Origin: an uncultured Acetobacteraceae bacterium
GTDB taxonomy: Bacteria > Pseudomonadota > Alphaproteobacteria > Acetobacterales > Acetobacteraceae
DNA length: 59,784 nt
Direction of reading: 5' to 3'
Assembly: GCA_946476985.1 (NCBI GenBank)
Contig: CAMKWS010000009.1
Coordinates: 1-59,784 of the forward strand
Position 1 is the first letter of the stretch; every line of letters starts with the position of its first letter. Under the pieces are notes generated by a model. That model worked only from the letters and a program-made list of their open reading frames with translations. It was not told the DNA's origin and did not search any database. Of this stretch, positions 1-9,245 are shown piece after piece. The position numbers were made by a program, and so were the translations under genes.

Positions 1-965
1 TGCGCTTCTCGCCAGCGTAGAGCTGTTTCGATAATATCGTCAATGTGAGTAAATGTAGGGCGCCATCCCGTGTCTGTATGAATTTGTGCGGAATCTGCAA
101 CAAGAACTGCGGGATCTCCTTCCCTTTTTGGGGCCCATTCCCACGGGACATGTTGGCCAGAGACCCGCTCAATACTGTTGATAATATCAAGGTTGCTGAG
201 GCCGTATCCGCTACCTAAGTTATAGGTGACGGAGGTATGTTCTAGCTGTTTAATTGTTTGGATATGTGCTTCGGCAAGATCGCTGACGTGAATGTAATCG
301 CGAATACATGTGCCGTCCTTTGTTGGATAATCGTGGCCGAAGATTTTCAGGGGGTGTTGTCTGCCAAGCATGGCGTCAATGGCACGTGGGATGAGATGTG
401 TTTCCGGACGGTGGTCTTCGCCTAATCTACCATGTTTATCAGCGCCGGCGGCGTTGAAATAGCGAAGGCAGCCATAGCGCATGCCGTGAATTCGTTCGGC
501 CCAATATAAAGCGCGTTCTATAAAATATTTACTCTCTCCGTATGGAGAGTTGGGCTCGATAGGGGTGTGTTGGGCAATGGGCTGTTGGTTGGTATTGCTG
601 CCGAATAAGGCGGCAGTAGATGAGAAAATAAAGCGAGAAATATTATGTCTGACGCAGCTTTCGATAAGATTTAAAGAGGTCAGGGCGTTTTGGCGTAAAT
701 AATGATAGGGATTTTCCATAGATGCGCCGACAAGGGATAAGGCGGCAAAATGGAGAACAGCCTCCCAAGGCCCTTGTGACAAGATAGTATCAACGGCGTG
801 GGGTGTTGCGAGGTCTAAATGATGGAAATGGGCTCCTACGGGGATGGCTGCACGATGCCCTGTGCTGAGATTGTCTATAATTGTGACGTCATGCCCGGCA
901 TCTAATAGAGCTTGTGCAACGTGACTTCCGACATAGCCCGCTCCTCCCGTAATGAGATAGCGCAT
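1..965 (-). CDS. galE: UDP-glucose 4-epimerase, C-terminal end cut by window edge
   Basis: Interconverts UDP-glucose and UDP-galactose in the cytoplasm (Leloir pathway), supplying galactose for surface polysaccharides. Reading the minus strand from the ATG at 965, about 321 residues are visible. The Rossmann motif GGAGYVGSH lies at residues 7-15, and the short-chain dehydrogenase catalytic pair Tyr142/Lys146 sits in PYGESK, with Ser residues near 115. Family length is about 330, so only the last few residues are missing. The gene is divergent from manC, sharing a 190-base AT-rich intergenic region, and lies with other sugar-nucleotide genes. The family is clear. Related UDP-sugar epimerases (for example UDP-glucuronate epimerase) are less likely given the near-canonical GalE sequence. 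Confidence 0.93.
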   Translation of the reverse strand, partial: MRYLITGGAGYVGSHVAQALLDAGHDVTIIDNLSTGHRAAIPVGAHFHHLDLATPHAVDTILSQGPWEAVLHFAALSLVGASMENPYHYLRQNALTSLNLIESCVRHNISRFIFSSTAALFGSNTNQQPIAQHTPIEPNSPYGESKYFIERALYWAERIHGMRYGCLRYFNAAGADKHGRLGEDHRPETHLIPRAIDAMLGRQHPLKIFGHDYPTKDGTCIRDYIHVSDLAEAHIQTIKQLEHTSVTYNLGSGYGLSNLDIINSIERVSGQHVPWEWAPKREGDPAVLVADSAQIHTDTGWRPTFTHIDDIIETALRWREA

Positions 966-1156
966 AAAACCACAGGTTCCTTTTTTTTATATATGTATCT
1001 ATATAGATATATTCTTTCAAGTTGTTCATTATATATAGGTATATCGAATTTAGGTTAAATTAAGTTTAAATTTTTACTGTAAGAAATGGTATATTTTAAA
1101 GATCTTAGTATTTGTTTTTCTATACCTCCAGATTATCGGGATAGGAGATGTGCCGC
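966..1156. promoter_or_regulatory. Divergent galE/manC promoter region with 14-bp palindrome
   Basis: AT-rich spacer between two divergent sugar-nucleotide genes, so it must carry promoters in both directions. It contains the perfect palindrome TATCTATATAGATA at 996-1009, which could be an operator or a chance feature of AT-rich DNA. I cannot assign confident -35/-10 boxes. Confidence 0.4.
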
Positions 1157-2569
1157 ATGATAGTGCCTGTTATTTTATCGGGGGGGGCAGGAAGTCGTGT
1201 ATGGCCGGTTTCTAGGAAGTCTTATCCTAAGCAATTTTGTTCTCTTTTAGGTAAAGAGACACCGTTTCAGGCAACTGTTTTACGAGCGCGTCAAATAGAT
1301 GGTACCGCACGGCCTGTAATTGTGGGGGGGGAAGATCATAGATTTATTATCGCTGAACAGTTGCGGCAGTTAGATGATGAAGGAAGTCATATTCTCCTAG
1401 AACCTGTGCAAAGGAATTCTGCTGCTGCGATTGCAGCCGCGGCATTTTTTCAGATGGAGACAGATCCTGAAGCTATTTTGTGGATTATGCCAGCCGATGC
1501 AGCGATTGAAGACATTGATGCACTTGCTGGGGATTTAGAGGTAGCAAAGCAGGCAGCACTTAAGGATTATATAGTTACATTTGGGGTGAAGCCTGACCGT
1601 CCGGAGACGGGATATGGGTATGTAGAGCAAGGGCATTCGTTAGAGATTAATGGTGCTTTTCATATTGTACGTTTCTTAGAAAAACCGAATGAGGAAACGG
1701 CAAAGAGCTTGGTTTCTAGCGGGTGTTATTTGTGGAACTCAGGCATGTTTATTGCTCGGGCGCGAGTTTTGTTAGAAGAGCTGCAAATATATGCACCGGA
1801 AGTTTTTGAAGCTGTTAAATCTGCGATGGAGCAACGCGGTTGTGACATGGGGTTTGTGTGTCCAGCTGAAGAAGAGTTCCAACATGCTCCTAATATTTCT
1901 ATTGATTATGCTGTAGCGGAAAAAACAAACCGTGCAGTTGTAGTCCCTGCACATTTTAAATGGATGGATGTGGGGAGTTGGAGGGCTATCTGGGAGCTTT
2001 CTGATAAGGATATGGCTGGCAATGTTACATGGGGAGATGTTTTCTTAGATAACACGAAAAATTGTTATGTGCGTTCCGATGATATGGTCGTGACCGTTTC
2101 AGGGGTAAGGGACCTCGTGATTGTTGCGACAAAAGATGCCGTGATGGTCACGCATAGAGATCATGCTCAGGATGTACGGCATATGGTGGGTAGATTGCAG
2201 GAAGCTGGTCGTTCGGAAGCGATAGAGCATGTACGTATGTATCGTCCATGGGGCTTCTATGAGGGGGGCGCTAAGGGAGAGCATTTTCAGGTTAAGAGGA
2301 TTTGCGTAAATCCTGGAGGAATACTTTCCTTGCAAAAACATATGCATAGAGCTGAGCATTGGATTGTGGTGGAGGGCACTGCCAATGTAACGCGTGATGG
2401 TGAGCAGATCGTACTACGACCGAATGAGAGTGTGTATTTGCCTGCTGGATGTATTCACCGTCTTGAGAATGCCAATAGAGAACCTCTCATTTTGATGGAG
2501 GTGCAGTTTGGTTCTTATTTAGGAGAGGATGATATTGTTCGACTGGATGATGTGTATCATCGGCAGTAA
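1157..2569 (+). CDS. manC: Mannose-1-phosphate guanylyltransferase / mannose-6-phosphate isomerase
   Basis: Bifunctional type II enzyme that makes GDP-mannose: the N-terminal nucleotidyltransferase uses GTP and mannose-1-phosphate, and the C-terminal cupin isomerises fructose-6-phosphate and mannose-6-phosphate. The pyrophosphorylase signature GGAGSRVWP followed by the KQF motif is near residues 9-27. The C-terminal cupin shows LQKHMHRAEHW, its metal-binding histidines. Length 470 matches the AlgA/XanB/CpsB family. I prefer the ATG at 1157 because AGGAG at 1143-1147 is at proper spacing, while an in-frame ATG at 1148 directly abuts it. Two runs of eight G (1180-1187 and 1324-1331) lie within the first 60 codons. 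GDP-mannose could feed exopolysaccharide. Confidence 0.93.
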   Translation: MIVPVILSGGAGSRVWPVSRKSYPKQFCSLLGKETPFQATVLRARQIDGTARPVIVGGEDHRFIIAEQLRQLDDEGSHILLEPVQRNSAAAIAAAAFFQMETDPEAILWIMPADAAIEDIDALAGDLEVAKQAALKDYIVTFGVKPDRPETGYGYVEQGHSLEINGAFHIVRFLEKPNEETAKSLVSSGCYLWNSGMFIARARVLLEELQIYAPEVFEAVKSAMEQRGCDMGFVCPAEEEFQHAPNISIDYAVAEKTNRAVVVPAHFKWMDVGSWRAIWELSDKDMAGNVTWGDVFLDNTKNCYVRSDDMVVTVSGVRDLVIVATKDAVMVTHRDHAQDVRHMVGRLQEAGRSEAIEHVRMYRPWGFYEGGAKGEHFQVKRICVNPGGILSLQKHMHRAEHWIVVEGTANVTRDGEQIVLRPNESVYLPAGCIHRLENANREPLILMEVQFGSYLGEDDIVRLDDVYHRQ

Positions 2570-2606
2570 TTTGTTCGTGAGGTGTGAAGTGAGTGGCTCT
2601 ATCTAT

Positions 2607-2634
2607 AATAGGAAACGCGCAAGTGTTTCCTATT
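2607..2634 (+). terminator. Hairpin after manC
   Basis: Perfect inverted repeat AATAGGAAAC (2607-2616) and GTTTCCTATT (2625-2634) with an eight-base loop, between manC and rfbB. No T tract follows, so it may be a weak terminator or an RNA-stabilising stem. Confidence 0.4.
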
Positions 2635-2737
2635 GTGGTAGGTAACAAAAATAGATAAGGGAGTCGTATTTTATAATCTTGCTAGTGTAGATGCGGGTAT
2701 CTAAAAAATATTTTTAGTAATACCGATGAGGGGTATG

Positions 2738-3793
2738 ATGAGAATTCTTCTAACAGGTGGATGTGGTTTTATTGGCTCTGCTGTAGTGCGGCATATTATA
2801 CGCAATACAGAGCATCATTTACTTAATATTGATTGCATGACATACGCTGCGTCTGAGGAGAATGTGGCGTCTATTGCGGATGACCCTCGATATCAACATC
2901 AGCGTATTTCTATAAATGACTCTGCCTCATTGGAGGTGGCTTTAAGAGAGTTTCAACCTGATGCCATTATGCATTTGGCTGCAGAAAGTCATGTTGATCG
3001 TTCTATTGATGGGCCGGGAGCTTTTGTTCAGACAAATGTTGTAGGAACATATTCTTTATTAGATGTAGCCCGTCATTATTGGAATTCTCTAGAAGGCGAA
3101 AAGAAAGACGCTTTTCGTTTCTTGCATGTATCGACAGATGAAGTGTTTGGGCACTTATCGATGGATGCACCTCCTTTTACAGAGACAACGCCGTATGATC
3201 CTCGCAGTCCCTATTCTGCAAGCAAGGCAGCCTCAGACCATTTGGTGAGAGCGTGGCACCATACATATGGTTTCCCTGCTTTTGTAACGAACACAACCAA
3301 TAACTACGGTCCTTATCATTTCCCTGAGAAATTGATTCCGTTGGTTATTATTAACGCCTTAGAGGGGCGTTCTTTGCCAGTTTACGGCAAGGGAGAAAAT
3401 ATTCGGGATTGGCTGTTCGTAGAGGATCATGCCTGTGCGCTGGTGCGGGCTATTGAGCGTGGCGTGCCGGGTGAAACATACGCAATTGGAGCGCGTCAGC
3501 CGAGAAGTAATATTGAGGTTGTGCGCAAAATTTGTGCATTGCTGGATGAGCTGGTGCCGGACCCTGCAGGGCCGCGTGAGCGTCTGATTTCTTATGTAAC
3601 AGATCGCCCTGGGCATGATTTTCGCTATGAAATTGATCCAAGCCATGCAGAAAAATGTTTGGCTTGGAAAGCTGAGCATGATTTCGATGCGGGGTTACGC
3701 AAGACAGTGCAGTGGTATCTTGAACATAAAGATTGGTGGCAGCCCTTACGTGAACAGCGATATGACGGGCAGCGTTTGGGAGCAAAAAAATGA
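2738..3793 (+). CDS. rfbB: dTDP-glucose 4,6-dehydratase
   Basis: Second step of dTDP-L-rhamnose synthesis, converting dTDP-glucose to dTDP-4-keto-6-deoxyglucose with bound NAD. The glycine motif TGGCGFIGS is near residues 6-14, the catalytic STDEVFG (Thr-Asp-Glu) is present, and YSASK supplies the Tyr-x-x-x-Lys pair. Length 351 is typical. Start: AGGGG at 2729-2733 best serves the ATG at 2738; in-frame ATGs at 2726 and 2735 are too close to it. First gene of a four-gene rfbBACD cluster. Its stop overlaps the rfbA start by four bases, so translation is coupled. An A7 run sits at this overlap. Confidence 0.96.
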   Translation: MRILLTGGCGFIGSAVVRHIIRNTEHHLLNIDCMTYAASEENVASIADDPRYQHQRISINDSASLEVALREFQPDAIMHLAAESHVDRSIDGPGAFVQTNVVGTYSLLDVARHYWNSLEGEKKDAFRFLHVSTDEVFGHLSMDAPPFTETTPYDPRSPYSASKAASDHLVRAWHHTYGFPAFVTNTTNNYGPYHFPEKLIPLVIINALEGRSLPVYGKGENIRDWLFVEDHACALVRAIERGVPGETYAIGARQPRSNIEVVRKICALLDELVPDPAGPRERLISYVTDRPGHDFRYEIDPSHAEKCLAWKAEHDFDAGLRKTVQWYLEHKDWWQPLREQRYDGQRLGAKK

Positions 3794-4710
3794 CAGCAAC
3801 AAATAAGAAGATAGCTCCTATGAAGGGTATTCTTCTATCAGGCGGCTCTGGTACCCGATTGCACCCAATGACATTAGCCTCGTCAAAGCAGCTATTACCT
3901 GTTTATGACAAGCCAATGATTTATTATCCCCTGTCTACCCTGATTTTGGCTGGGATTAAGGAGATAATGATTATCACAACACCAGAGGATCAGCCTCAGT
4001 TCCAGCGTCTGTTGGGGAGTGGTGAGCAATTTGGTGTGCAGTTCACGTATCGTATCCAGCCTAAGCCGGAAGGAATTGCCCAAGCGTTTCATATTGCAGA
4101 AGATTGGATAGATGGTGCACGTTGTGCATTGGTGCTGGGAGATAATCTGATTTTTGCCGATGGCCTAGAGCATATGCTGCATGATGCTGCTCAGCGTCAG
4201 CACGGGGCAACGGTATTTTCTTACCAAGTGAAAGATCCTGAGCGCTATGGTGTGGTGACATTTGGCGAGGATGGCCGCGCTTTAGATATTGTTGAAAAAC
4301 CTGTAAATCCGCCCTCTTCATGGGCGGTAACAGGGCTGTATTTTTATGATCATCGTGTATGTGATTTTGCACGTAAAGTAACTCCTAGTGCACGTGGTGA
4401 ATTGGAAATTACAGATTTAAACCGGATGTATCTGGAAGAAGGTACATTACAGGTGGATACATTAGGTCGCGGGTGTGCGTGGTTGGATGCAGGAACCTCC
4501 GATAGCTTGATGCAGGCGGGTACATTTGTGCAGACAATTCAGGCGCGGCAGGGGCTTTTGGTAGGTTCGCCAACAGAGGCAGCTTACCGTATGGGCTTTA
4601 TCGGAGTGGAGCAGTTGCGTGCGGTGGGGCAGAAGATGAGTAAGACCCCCTTGGGGCAGAACTTGTTGCATATTGCTTCGGAAGCAGAGCTGTCTTTGAA
4701 AGAACGTTAA
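3790..4710 (+). CDS. rfbA: Glucose-1-phosphate thymidylyltransferase
   Basis: First enzyme of the dTDP-rhamnose pathway, joining dTTP and glucose-1-phosphate to give dTDP-glucose. The nucleotide-binding motif [11 protein letters not shown] is at about residues 17-27, a little later than usual because of an N-terminal extension of about 12 residues. The substrate-binding segments [11 protein letters not shown] and LGDNLIF follow. Length 306 against a usual 290-295. It starts at ATG 3790 within the rfbB stop region, with GGGAG just upstream at good spacing. RfbA is usually feedback-inhibited by dTDP-rhamnose. Confidence 0.96.
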   Translation: MTATNKKIAPMKGILLSGGSGTRLHPMTLASSKQLLPVYDKPMIYYPLSTLILAGIKEIMIITTPEDQPQFQRLLGSGEQFGVQFTYRIQPKPEGIAQAFHIAEDWIDGARCALVLGDNLIFADGLEHMLHDAAQRQHGATVFSYQVKDPERYGVVTFGEDGRALDIVEKPVNPPSSWAVTGLYFYDHRVCDFARKVTPSARGELEITDLNRMYLEEGTLQVDTLGRGCAWLDAGTSDSLMQAGTFVQTIQARQGLLVGSPTEAAYRMGFIGVEQLRAVGQKMSKTPLGQNLLHIASEAELSLKER

Positions 4711-4764
4711 TATACAGAATGCATAGAGCCTCTTCTCGATAGGATGAGAGCTTAAAGGAGAATT

Positions 4765-5331
4765 ATGGTGATGAAAGTAGAAGCGCTGTCTCTGCCGGGT
4801 GTTTTAAAAGTAACCCCAGCACGGTTTGGTGATAATCGGGGATTTTTCTCAGAGACATATAACCAAAAAGCTATGGCTGAAGCAGGTATTCCACAGACTT
4901 TTGTGCAGGATAATCAGAGTTTGTCTTGTCAAAAGGGAGTGGTGCGTGGTTTGCACTGTCAGCTTGAGCCTTATGGGCAAGGGAAATTGGTGCGTGTAAC
5001 ACGTGGGGCTATTTGGGATGTCGCTGTGGATGCGCGAACAGGCTCACCAACATATGGACAGTGGGTCGGCGCTGAGCTTTCTGCCGAAAATTGGTCTCAG
5101 TTATGGATTCCTGTCGGGTTCTTGCATGGATTTGTAACGCTCGAGGAAAATACGGAAGTACAATATAAGTGCACCGGTTTTTACGATAAGGCGTCTGAGC
5201 GTTCTGTGCGATGGGATTGTGCTCAGCTGGGCATTGAGTGGCCTGTAGAGCGAGGGACTGTTGTTCTTTCAGAGAAAGATCTTGCAGCTCCGCCTTTTGA
5301 GGCTGCTAAGGGCTGGTTCGACTACAAGTAA
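4765..5331 (+). CDS. rfbC: dTDP-4-dehydrorhamnose 3,5-epimerase
   Basis: Third rhamnose-pathway enzyme, a cupin that epimerises C3 and C5 of dTDP-4-keto-6-deoxyglucose. The signature RGLHCQ carries the catalytic histidine, followed by DVAVDARTGSPTYG and the conserved IPVGFLHGF loop. Length 188 is normal. AGGAGA lies just upstream of ATG 4765; a second in-frame ATG at 4771 is also possible. The gene follows rfbA by 54 bases and precedes rfbD by 15 bases on the same strand, which supports one transcript. Confidence 0.96.
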   Translation: MVMKVEALSLPGVLKVTPARFGDNRGFFSETYNQKAMAEAGIPQTFVQDNQSLSCQKGVVRGLHCQLEPYGQGKLVRVTRGAIWDVAVDARTGSPTYGQWVGAELSAENWSQLWIPVGFLHGFVTLEENTEVQYKCTGFYDKASERSVRWDCAQLGIEWPVERGTVVLSEKDLAAPPFEAAKGWFDYK

Positions 5332-5346
5332 AGAGGAGCATGGATA

Positions 5347-6234
5347 ATGGCTCAGTCTTCTATTTTAGTTATTGGGCGGACAGGCCAGCTTGCGACGTCC
5401 TTGCTCGAATATGGTGGTGACCGTGTGATTGCGGTGGGACGACCAGAGGCAGATTTACAGGCTCCTGATAGCCTGCGTAAGGTGGTTGATGCCTATAAGC
5501 CATTATTTATTGTGAATGCTGCAGCATGGACAGCTGTTGATTTAGCTGAAACAGAACAAGAGGCTGCCGCGCAGGCGAATCATTTTGGGCCAGCTGCGTT
5601 AGCGGCAGAGGCAGCGCGTCTTGGTGTGCCATTTATTCATGTATCTACAGATTACGTTTTTGATGGCTGTAAGGGGGCGCCGTACTTAGAGACGGATGCT
5701 GTGTGCCCTGTTACGGTTTATGGGAAGACGAAAGCCGAGGGTGAAGTGGCCGTGCTGACAGCGCAGTCGCAGAGCATCATTTTGCGGACATCGTGGGTAT
5801 ATTCGGCCCATGGTAAGAATTTTGTCAAAACGATGCTCAATGCCGGGGCTAAGAATCCTCATTTGCGTGTGGTGGGAGACCAGAAGGGGAACCCAACGTC
5901 GTCAGATGACCTTGCGGTCGTGATCTTGGGAATTATTGACAAGATTAGCCAAACAGGTTGGCAGGCTGAATATAGTGGTATTTTCCATGCTGGAGGGGCG
6001 GGGGAGGCTACTTGGTATGAGCTGGCTTATTATGCGCTGGAGCAAGCCAGTAAGTATGGGCAAGCTATGCCAAAGATTGACGCTATTACAACGGCAGATT
6101 GGCCAACACCAGCCGCACGTCCGGCTGATTCACGGTTAGATATTCATAAGTTGCAGAATATTTTCGGACTGACTTTGCCTGCATGGCAGGAGAGTGTTGC
6201 TCGTACCGTAAAGCAGCTTCTGGAGCATGCCTAA
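5347..6234 (+). CDS. rfbD: dTDP-4-dehydrorhamnose reductase
   Basis: Last step of dTDP-L-rhamnose synthesis, a NAD(P)H-dependent reduction at C4. The N-terminal GRTGQLATSL is the cofactor loop of this family, STDYVFDG is the conserved strand after it, and YGKTKAEGE carries the Tyr-x-x-x-Lys pair. Length 295 is typical. AGAGGAG lies before ATG 5347. It ends the rfbBACD cluster. A hairpin followed by six T lies just after it and overlaps the end of the convergent glycosyltransferase gene. Confidence 0.96.
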   Translation: MAQSSILVIGRTGQLATSLLEYGGDRVIAVGRPEADLQAPDSLRKVVDAYKPLFIVNAAAWTAVDLAETEQEAAAQANHFGPAALAAEAARLGVPFIHVSTDYVFDGCKGAPYLETDAVCPVTVYGKTKAEGEVAVLTAQSQSIILRTSWVYSAHGKNFVKTMLNAGAKNPHLRVVGDQKGNPTSSDDLAVVILGIIDKISQTGWQAEYSGIFHAGGAGEATWYELAYYALEQASKYGQAMPKIDAITTADWPTPAARPADSRLDIHKLQNIFGLTLPAWQESVARTVKQLLEHA

Positions 6235-6248
6235 GCCGGTAAGGAGAG

Positions 6249-6290
6249 CCGCATTTATGCTTAGGTGCGTGAATGCGGTAAGGCTTTTTT
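6249..6290 (+). terminator. Probable terminator of the rfb cluster
   Basis: Inverted repeat CCGCATT (6249-6255) and AATGCGG (6272-6278), then TAAGGC and a T6 run at 6285-6290. It lies after rfbD and covers the 3' end of the convergent glycosyltransferase. The loop is long (16 bases), so confidence is moderate. Confidence 0.45.
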
Positions 6291-6989
6291 AAAGAAATGT
6301 GTGATGATCATGCGGCCAAAGCTGAGCATGACACCGTGGCTGAGCTTGCTTTTCCCATGAAGGCGGTTACGAAACATCATGGGGACTTCATGAATTTTAA
6401 GTGTACCCGGGCGGGCGAGCATGATGTCGAGTAGGATTTTAAAGCCTTGCCCGCCAAGTAATGCGGCACGTTCAGTAAAGCATGCGCGTTTGATAGCGAA
6501 GAAGCCACTCATTGGGTCTGTCAGGGGGACGTTAAGTAGCTTTTGGGCGGCCCAAATGCCCCCTTGCGAAAGGAAGTGGCGCCACCCGTCAGAGAGGCCA
6601 TTACTACTGCCACCTTCAATATGACGGCTGGCGACAGCAATATCTGCACCTTTATCTGTAATAGCGGTGATCATATCACGTAGGCAGGACTCATCATGCT
6701 GCAGGTCACCATCCATCACAGCGATGATATTAGCAGAGCTGCTGAGAGCCCCTTCAATTACCGCAGATGATAGTCCACGCCGCCCAATGCGATGAAGCCC
6801 GCGTACAGCAGGGTTATTTTGTGCCAATTTCCGCACAACTTCGATGGTGCCGTCAGGGGAGTTATCATCAACGAAGATGACTTCCCATTTAATGTCAGTA
6901 AGGGTTGTCTCCAGAGCATCAACAAGGGGGCCGATATTTTCGACTTCATTATAGCAAGGAACAATGATGCTGATTTCAGGAGAGGCCAT
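6261..6989 (-). CDS. Family 2 glycosyltransferase, polyprenol-phosphate mannose/glucose synthase-like
   Basis: Probably transfers a hexose from a nucleotide sugar to polyprenyl phosphate on the cytoplasmic face of the inner membrane. The GT-A fold begins with SIIVPCYNEVENI and FVDDNSPDGT, and DGDLQHD supplies the metal-binding D-x-D. The QGGIWAAQKLL and DPMSGFFAI segments match the DPM1-like group. Length 242 corresponds to the soluble or peripheral form without C-terminal membrane helices. It lies on the minus strand, convergent with rfbD and 142 bases downstream of pqqE. GDP-mannose from manC would be a natural donor, but donor identity cannot be read from sequence. Confidence 0.85.
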   Translation of the reverse strand: MASPEISIIVPCYNEVENIGPLVDALETTLTDIKWEVIFVDDNSPDGTIEVVRKLAQNNPAVRGLHRIGRRGLSSAVIEGALSSSANIIAVMDGDLQHDESCLRDMITAITDKGADIAVASRHIEGGSSNGLSDGWRHFLSQGGIWAAQKLLNVPLTDPMSGFFAIKRACFTERAALLGGQGFKILLDIMLARPGTLKIHEVPMMFRNRLHGKSKLSHGVMLSFGRMIITHFFKKALPHSRT

Positions 6990-7131
6990 TTTATAATCCG
7001 TATGATTAGTAAGTTATGATTATAAAGAGAAATATTTGTTTTTCAAAATAATCAGAAAGGTAGCGTAATTATTTCACTTCGTTAGTCACATATTTTGGGA
7101 AATTGAGGGCATATGAAAGAGATATCTCAGC

Positions 7132-8226
7132 TTATGTTATTTTTCTGTACACAATAGAATAATCAACCTCTGGAGAGGTGGCCTCTGTGATAGCGTGATC
7201 AATGAGTGAGCGGTGGGGGGAGAGGCTGCAAACGGGGTCTGTATTAGCTGCAGCGCCTGTGAGTGCAAGTGCCTGACAGCGACAGCCACCCCAGTCGATT
7301 TCTTTACGGTCACAAGAGGCACATGGTTCGGGCATCCAGTCTGTTCCACGAAAGAGCTGGAAGGCTTTGGAGTGGTACCAGATATCGGCTAAGGGTTTGT
7401 CTTCCACATTTTCAAAGCGCAGGGATGGAATGGTTTCAGCAGCATGGCAGGGAAGAACTTTGCCGGATGGTGAGATATTGAGAAAACGCTGCCCCCAGCC
7501 GCCCATGCAGGGTTTGGGGCGGTCTGCGTAATAGTCAGGTGTGACATAATCAATCGTTAGGCCTCCCTTAGTGAGTTCGGCCTCAACGTAAGAAGCGGCT
7601 TCATCTAGTTGGGCGCGAGAGGGGAGGAGAGCAGCGCGGTTTTTAAGAGCCCAGCCGTAATATTGGGTGTGGGCCATTTCAACACGTTGGGCATCTAGAG
7701 AGCGGGCGAGAGCAAACATCTCTGGCATGCGGGAGATATTGGTTTTGTGCAGTACAAAATTGAGTGTGAGGGGAATACCGGCTTGATGAATGAGATGAGC
7801 CGCTTGGAGTTTGCGAGGTTGGACATTGCCAAACCCGCTTAGACGGTCTGCTTCGGTGTGATCTGTATCTTGAAAAGAGAGCTGAACATGGTCGAGGCCG
7901 CTTTTATCAAGGGCTGCCATATTATCTGGCGTAATGAGAACTCCAGAGGTGATGAGGTTGGTGTAGAGATTGAGTTTATGAGCATGTGAAATGAGCGTGG
8001 TGAGGTCGGCCCGTGCCATAGGCTCTCCCCCAGAGAAGTGTACTTGCAAAACCCCCATCTCGGCGGCTTGGTCTAACACATGAAGCCATGTCTCGGTGCT
8101 TAATTCTTGCGATTTACGCTCTAACTCAAGTGGATTGGAGCAATATGGACAAGAGAGGGGGCAACGATGCGTGAGTTCCGCAAGGAGGCTCATAGGAGCA
8201 GCCGGTGTAGGGGAGGGTGTACTCAC
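7132..8226 (-). CDS. pqqE: PQQ synthesis radical SAM enzyme PqqE
   Basis: Radical SAM enzyme that forms the first carbon-carbon crosslink, between Glu and Tyr of the PqqA peptide, with PqqD as chaperone. The CPLSCPYC cluster motif gives Cys22, Cys26 and Cys29. The C-terminal SPASM-type cysteines are visible (PCMGGW, LPCHAAE, PCASCDRK, GGCRC). Length 364 is normal. The start is a GTG at 8226 that overlaps the pqqD stop by four bases (GTGA), suggesting coupled translation. Last gene of the pqqBCDE run. Confidence 0.96.
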   Translation of the reverse strand: MSTPSPTPAAPMSLLAELTHRCPLSCPYCSNPLELERKSQELSTETWLHVLDQAAEMGVLQVHFSGGEPMARADLTTLISHAHKLNLYTNLITSGVLITPDNMAALDKSGLDHVQLSFQDTDHTEADRLSGFGNVQPRKLQAAHLIHQAGIPLTLNFVLHKTNISRMPEMFALARSLDAQRVEMAHTQYYGWALKNRAALLPSRAQLDEAASYVEAELTKGGLTIDYVTPDYYADRPKPCMGGWGQRFLNISPSGKVLPCHAAETIPSLRFENVEDKPLADIWYHSKAFQLFRGTDWMPEPCASCDRKEIDWGGCRCQALALTGAAANTDPVCSLSPHRSLIDHAITEATSPEVDYSIVYRKIT

Positions 8227-8501
8227 AGGCGTAGAATCTTTTTGGTGTAGAGGTCAGAGAGGAGGGTGAGAACATCCTCTGCAATACGTTCACGTGGTGC
8301 ATGATAACGTGCGCTGAGGCGATCGATGATGGTGCTGATAGGTGTGCGGCCATCTAGTTCCTGGAGGATGGCAACGGCGATATCATCGGCAAAAAGAGCA
8401 CGTTCTGGAGCTTGGATGAGCCATTGAGAGCGTATTTTATCATGTTGGAGGCGATAGCCACGGCTAAAGCCGGGGCTATCTTGTTCGGTAAGGGTTGTCA
8501 T
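8223..8501 (-). CDS. pqqD: PqqA-binding chaperone PqqD
   Basis: Small RiPP-recognition-element protein that binds the PqqA peptide and presents it to PqqE. 92 residues, typical. Conserved features are the N-terminal FSRGYRLQHDKIR segment, the LLAPE-like QAPERAL and the winged-helix part that follows. It starts 12 bases after the pqqC stop and overlaps pqqE by four bases. In some bacteria PqqD is fused to PqqC or PqqE; here it is separate. Confidence 0.95.
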   Translation of the reverse strand: MTTLTEQDSPGFSRGYRLQHDKIRSQWLIQAPERALFADDIAVAILQELDGRTPISTIIDRLSARYHAPRERIAEDVLTLLSDLYTKKILRL

Positions 8502-8513
8502 AAAATGGCTGCC

Positions 8514-9245
8514 TTATGCTGTTTGGGGGATAAATGCCCCTGGTGGGATGTTCCCTTCAACATAGGCGTGGTCGAGGGCATCAAGTAATTGCCACAGGAT
8601 GGCACATTTGAATTCCAGCGCGTGGAGGACTTCTTCTTGTTGTTCAACCGTGCGGGCATGTGTTTTGACATAGTTGAGCGCAAAGGTTGCATCTTGAGGT
8701 GCTTGAGTGAGGCGCGGTTTGAAGTAAGCTAATGTATCCTCAGAGATATAAGAATAATTGCGTAACATACCTTCCATACGCTCACCGATAATGGTCGGAG
8801 AGAATAGTTCTGTCAGGGAGGAGGCAATAGCCGCGAGGATGGAACGATCCCGCACAAAGGCGACATAGGCATCTACGGCGAAAATTGTAGCAGGCAGTAG
8901 GCCTTTTAGGCTTTCAACATAAGCATCATCCAGCCCGAGGCCAGAGGTGAGCTTAAGCCAGCGAGCAATGCCGCCTGGGCTGCCTTCTGTACCATCATGA
9001 TCTTCAATCCGGCGGCGCCATTCCCGGCGGAGTTCTGTCGTGGGAAGGCGAGCGAGTAGGGTTGCATCTTTTACGGGGATTTGTGCTTGATAATAATAAC
9101 GGTTAAGCGCCCAAGCTTGTAGCTGACCCTTGGTGAGCTTGCCGTCATACATCGCTTTATGCAGCGGGTGCTGGCGGTGATAGCGCTCTGCACCAATGGC
9201 GCGGAGGCGTGCTTCGAGTTCATCTGGGGTAAGAAGGGTGCTCAT
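8514..9245 (-). CDS. pqqC: Pyrroloquinoline-quinone synthase PqqC
   Basis: Cofactor-free oxidase that performs the last ring closure and eight-electron oxidation to PQQ. The all-helical TenA-like sequence includes the conserved RYHRQHPLHKAM, LNRYYYQ, DHDGTEGSPGG and NYSYI segments. I choose ATG 9245, giving 243 residues and an ATGA overlap with the pqqB stop; an upstream in-frame start at 9293 would add 16 residues lying within pqqB. Coupled to pqqB and followed closely by pqqD. Confidence 0.96.
   Translation of the reverse strand: MSTLLTPDELEARLRAIGAERYHRQHPLHKAMYDGKLTKGQLQAWALNRYYYQAQIPVKDATLLARLPTTELRREWRRRIEDHDGTEGSPGGIARWLKLTSGLGLDDAYVESLKGLLPATIFAVDAYVAFVRDRSILAAIASSLTELFSPTIIGERMEGMLRNYSYISEDTLAYFKPRLTQAPQDATFALNYVKTHARTVEQQEEVLHALEFKCAILWQLLDALDHAYVEGNIPPGAFIPQTA

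Noticed and set aside
3785-3791. A7 run at the rfbB/rfbA overlap as a programmed frameshift site
   Set aside because: Both genes have complete normal-length products and their own starts; simple translational coupling explains it.
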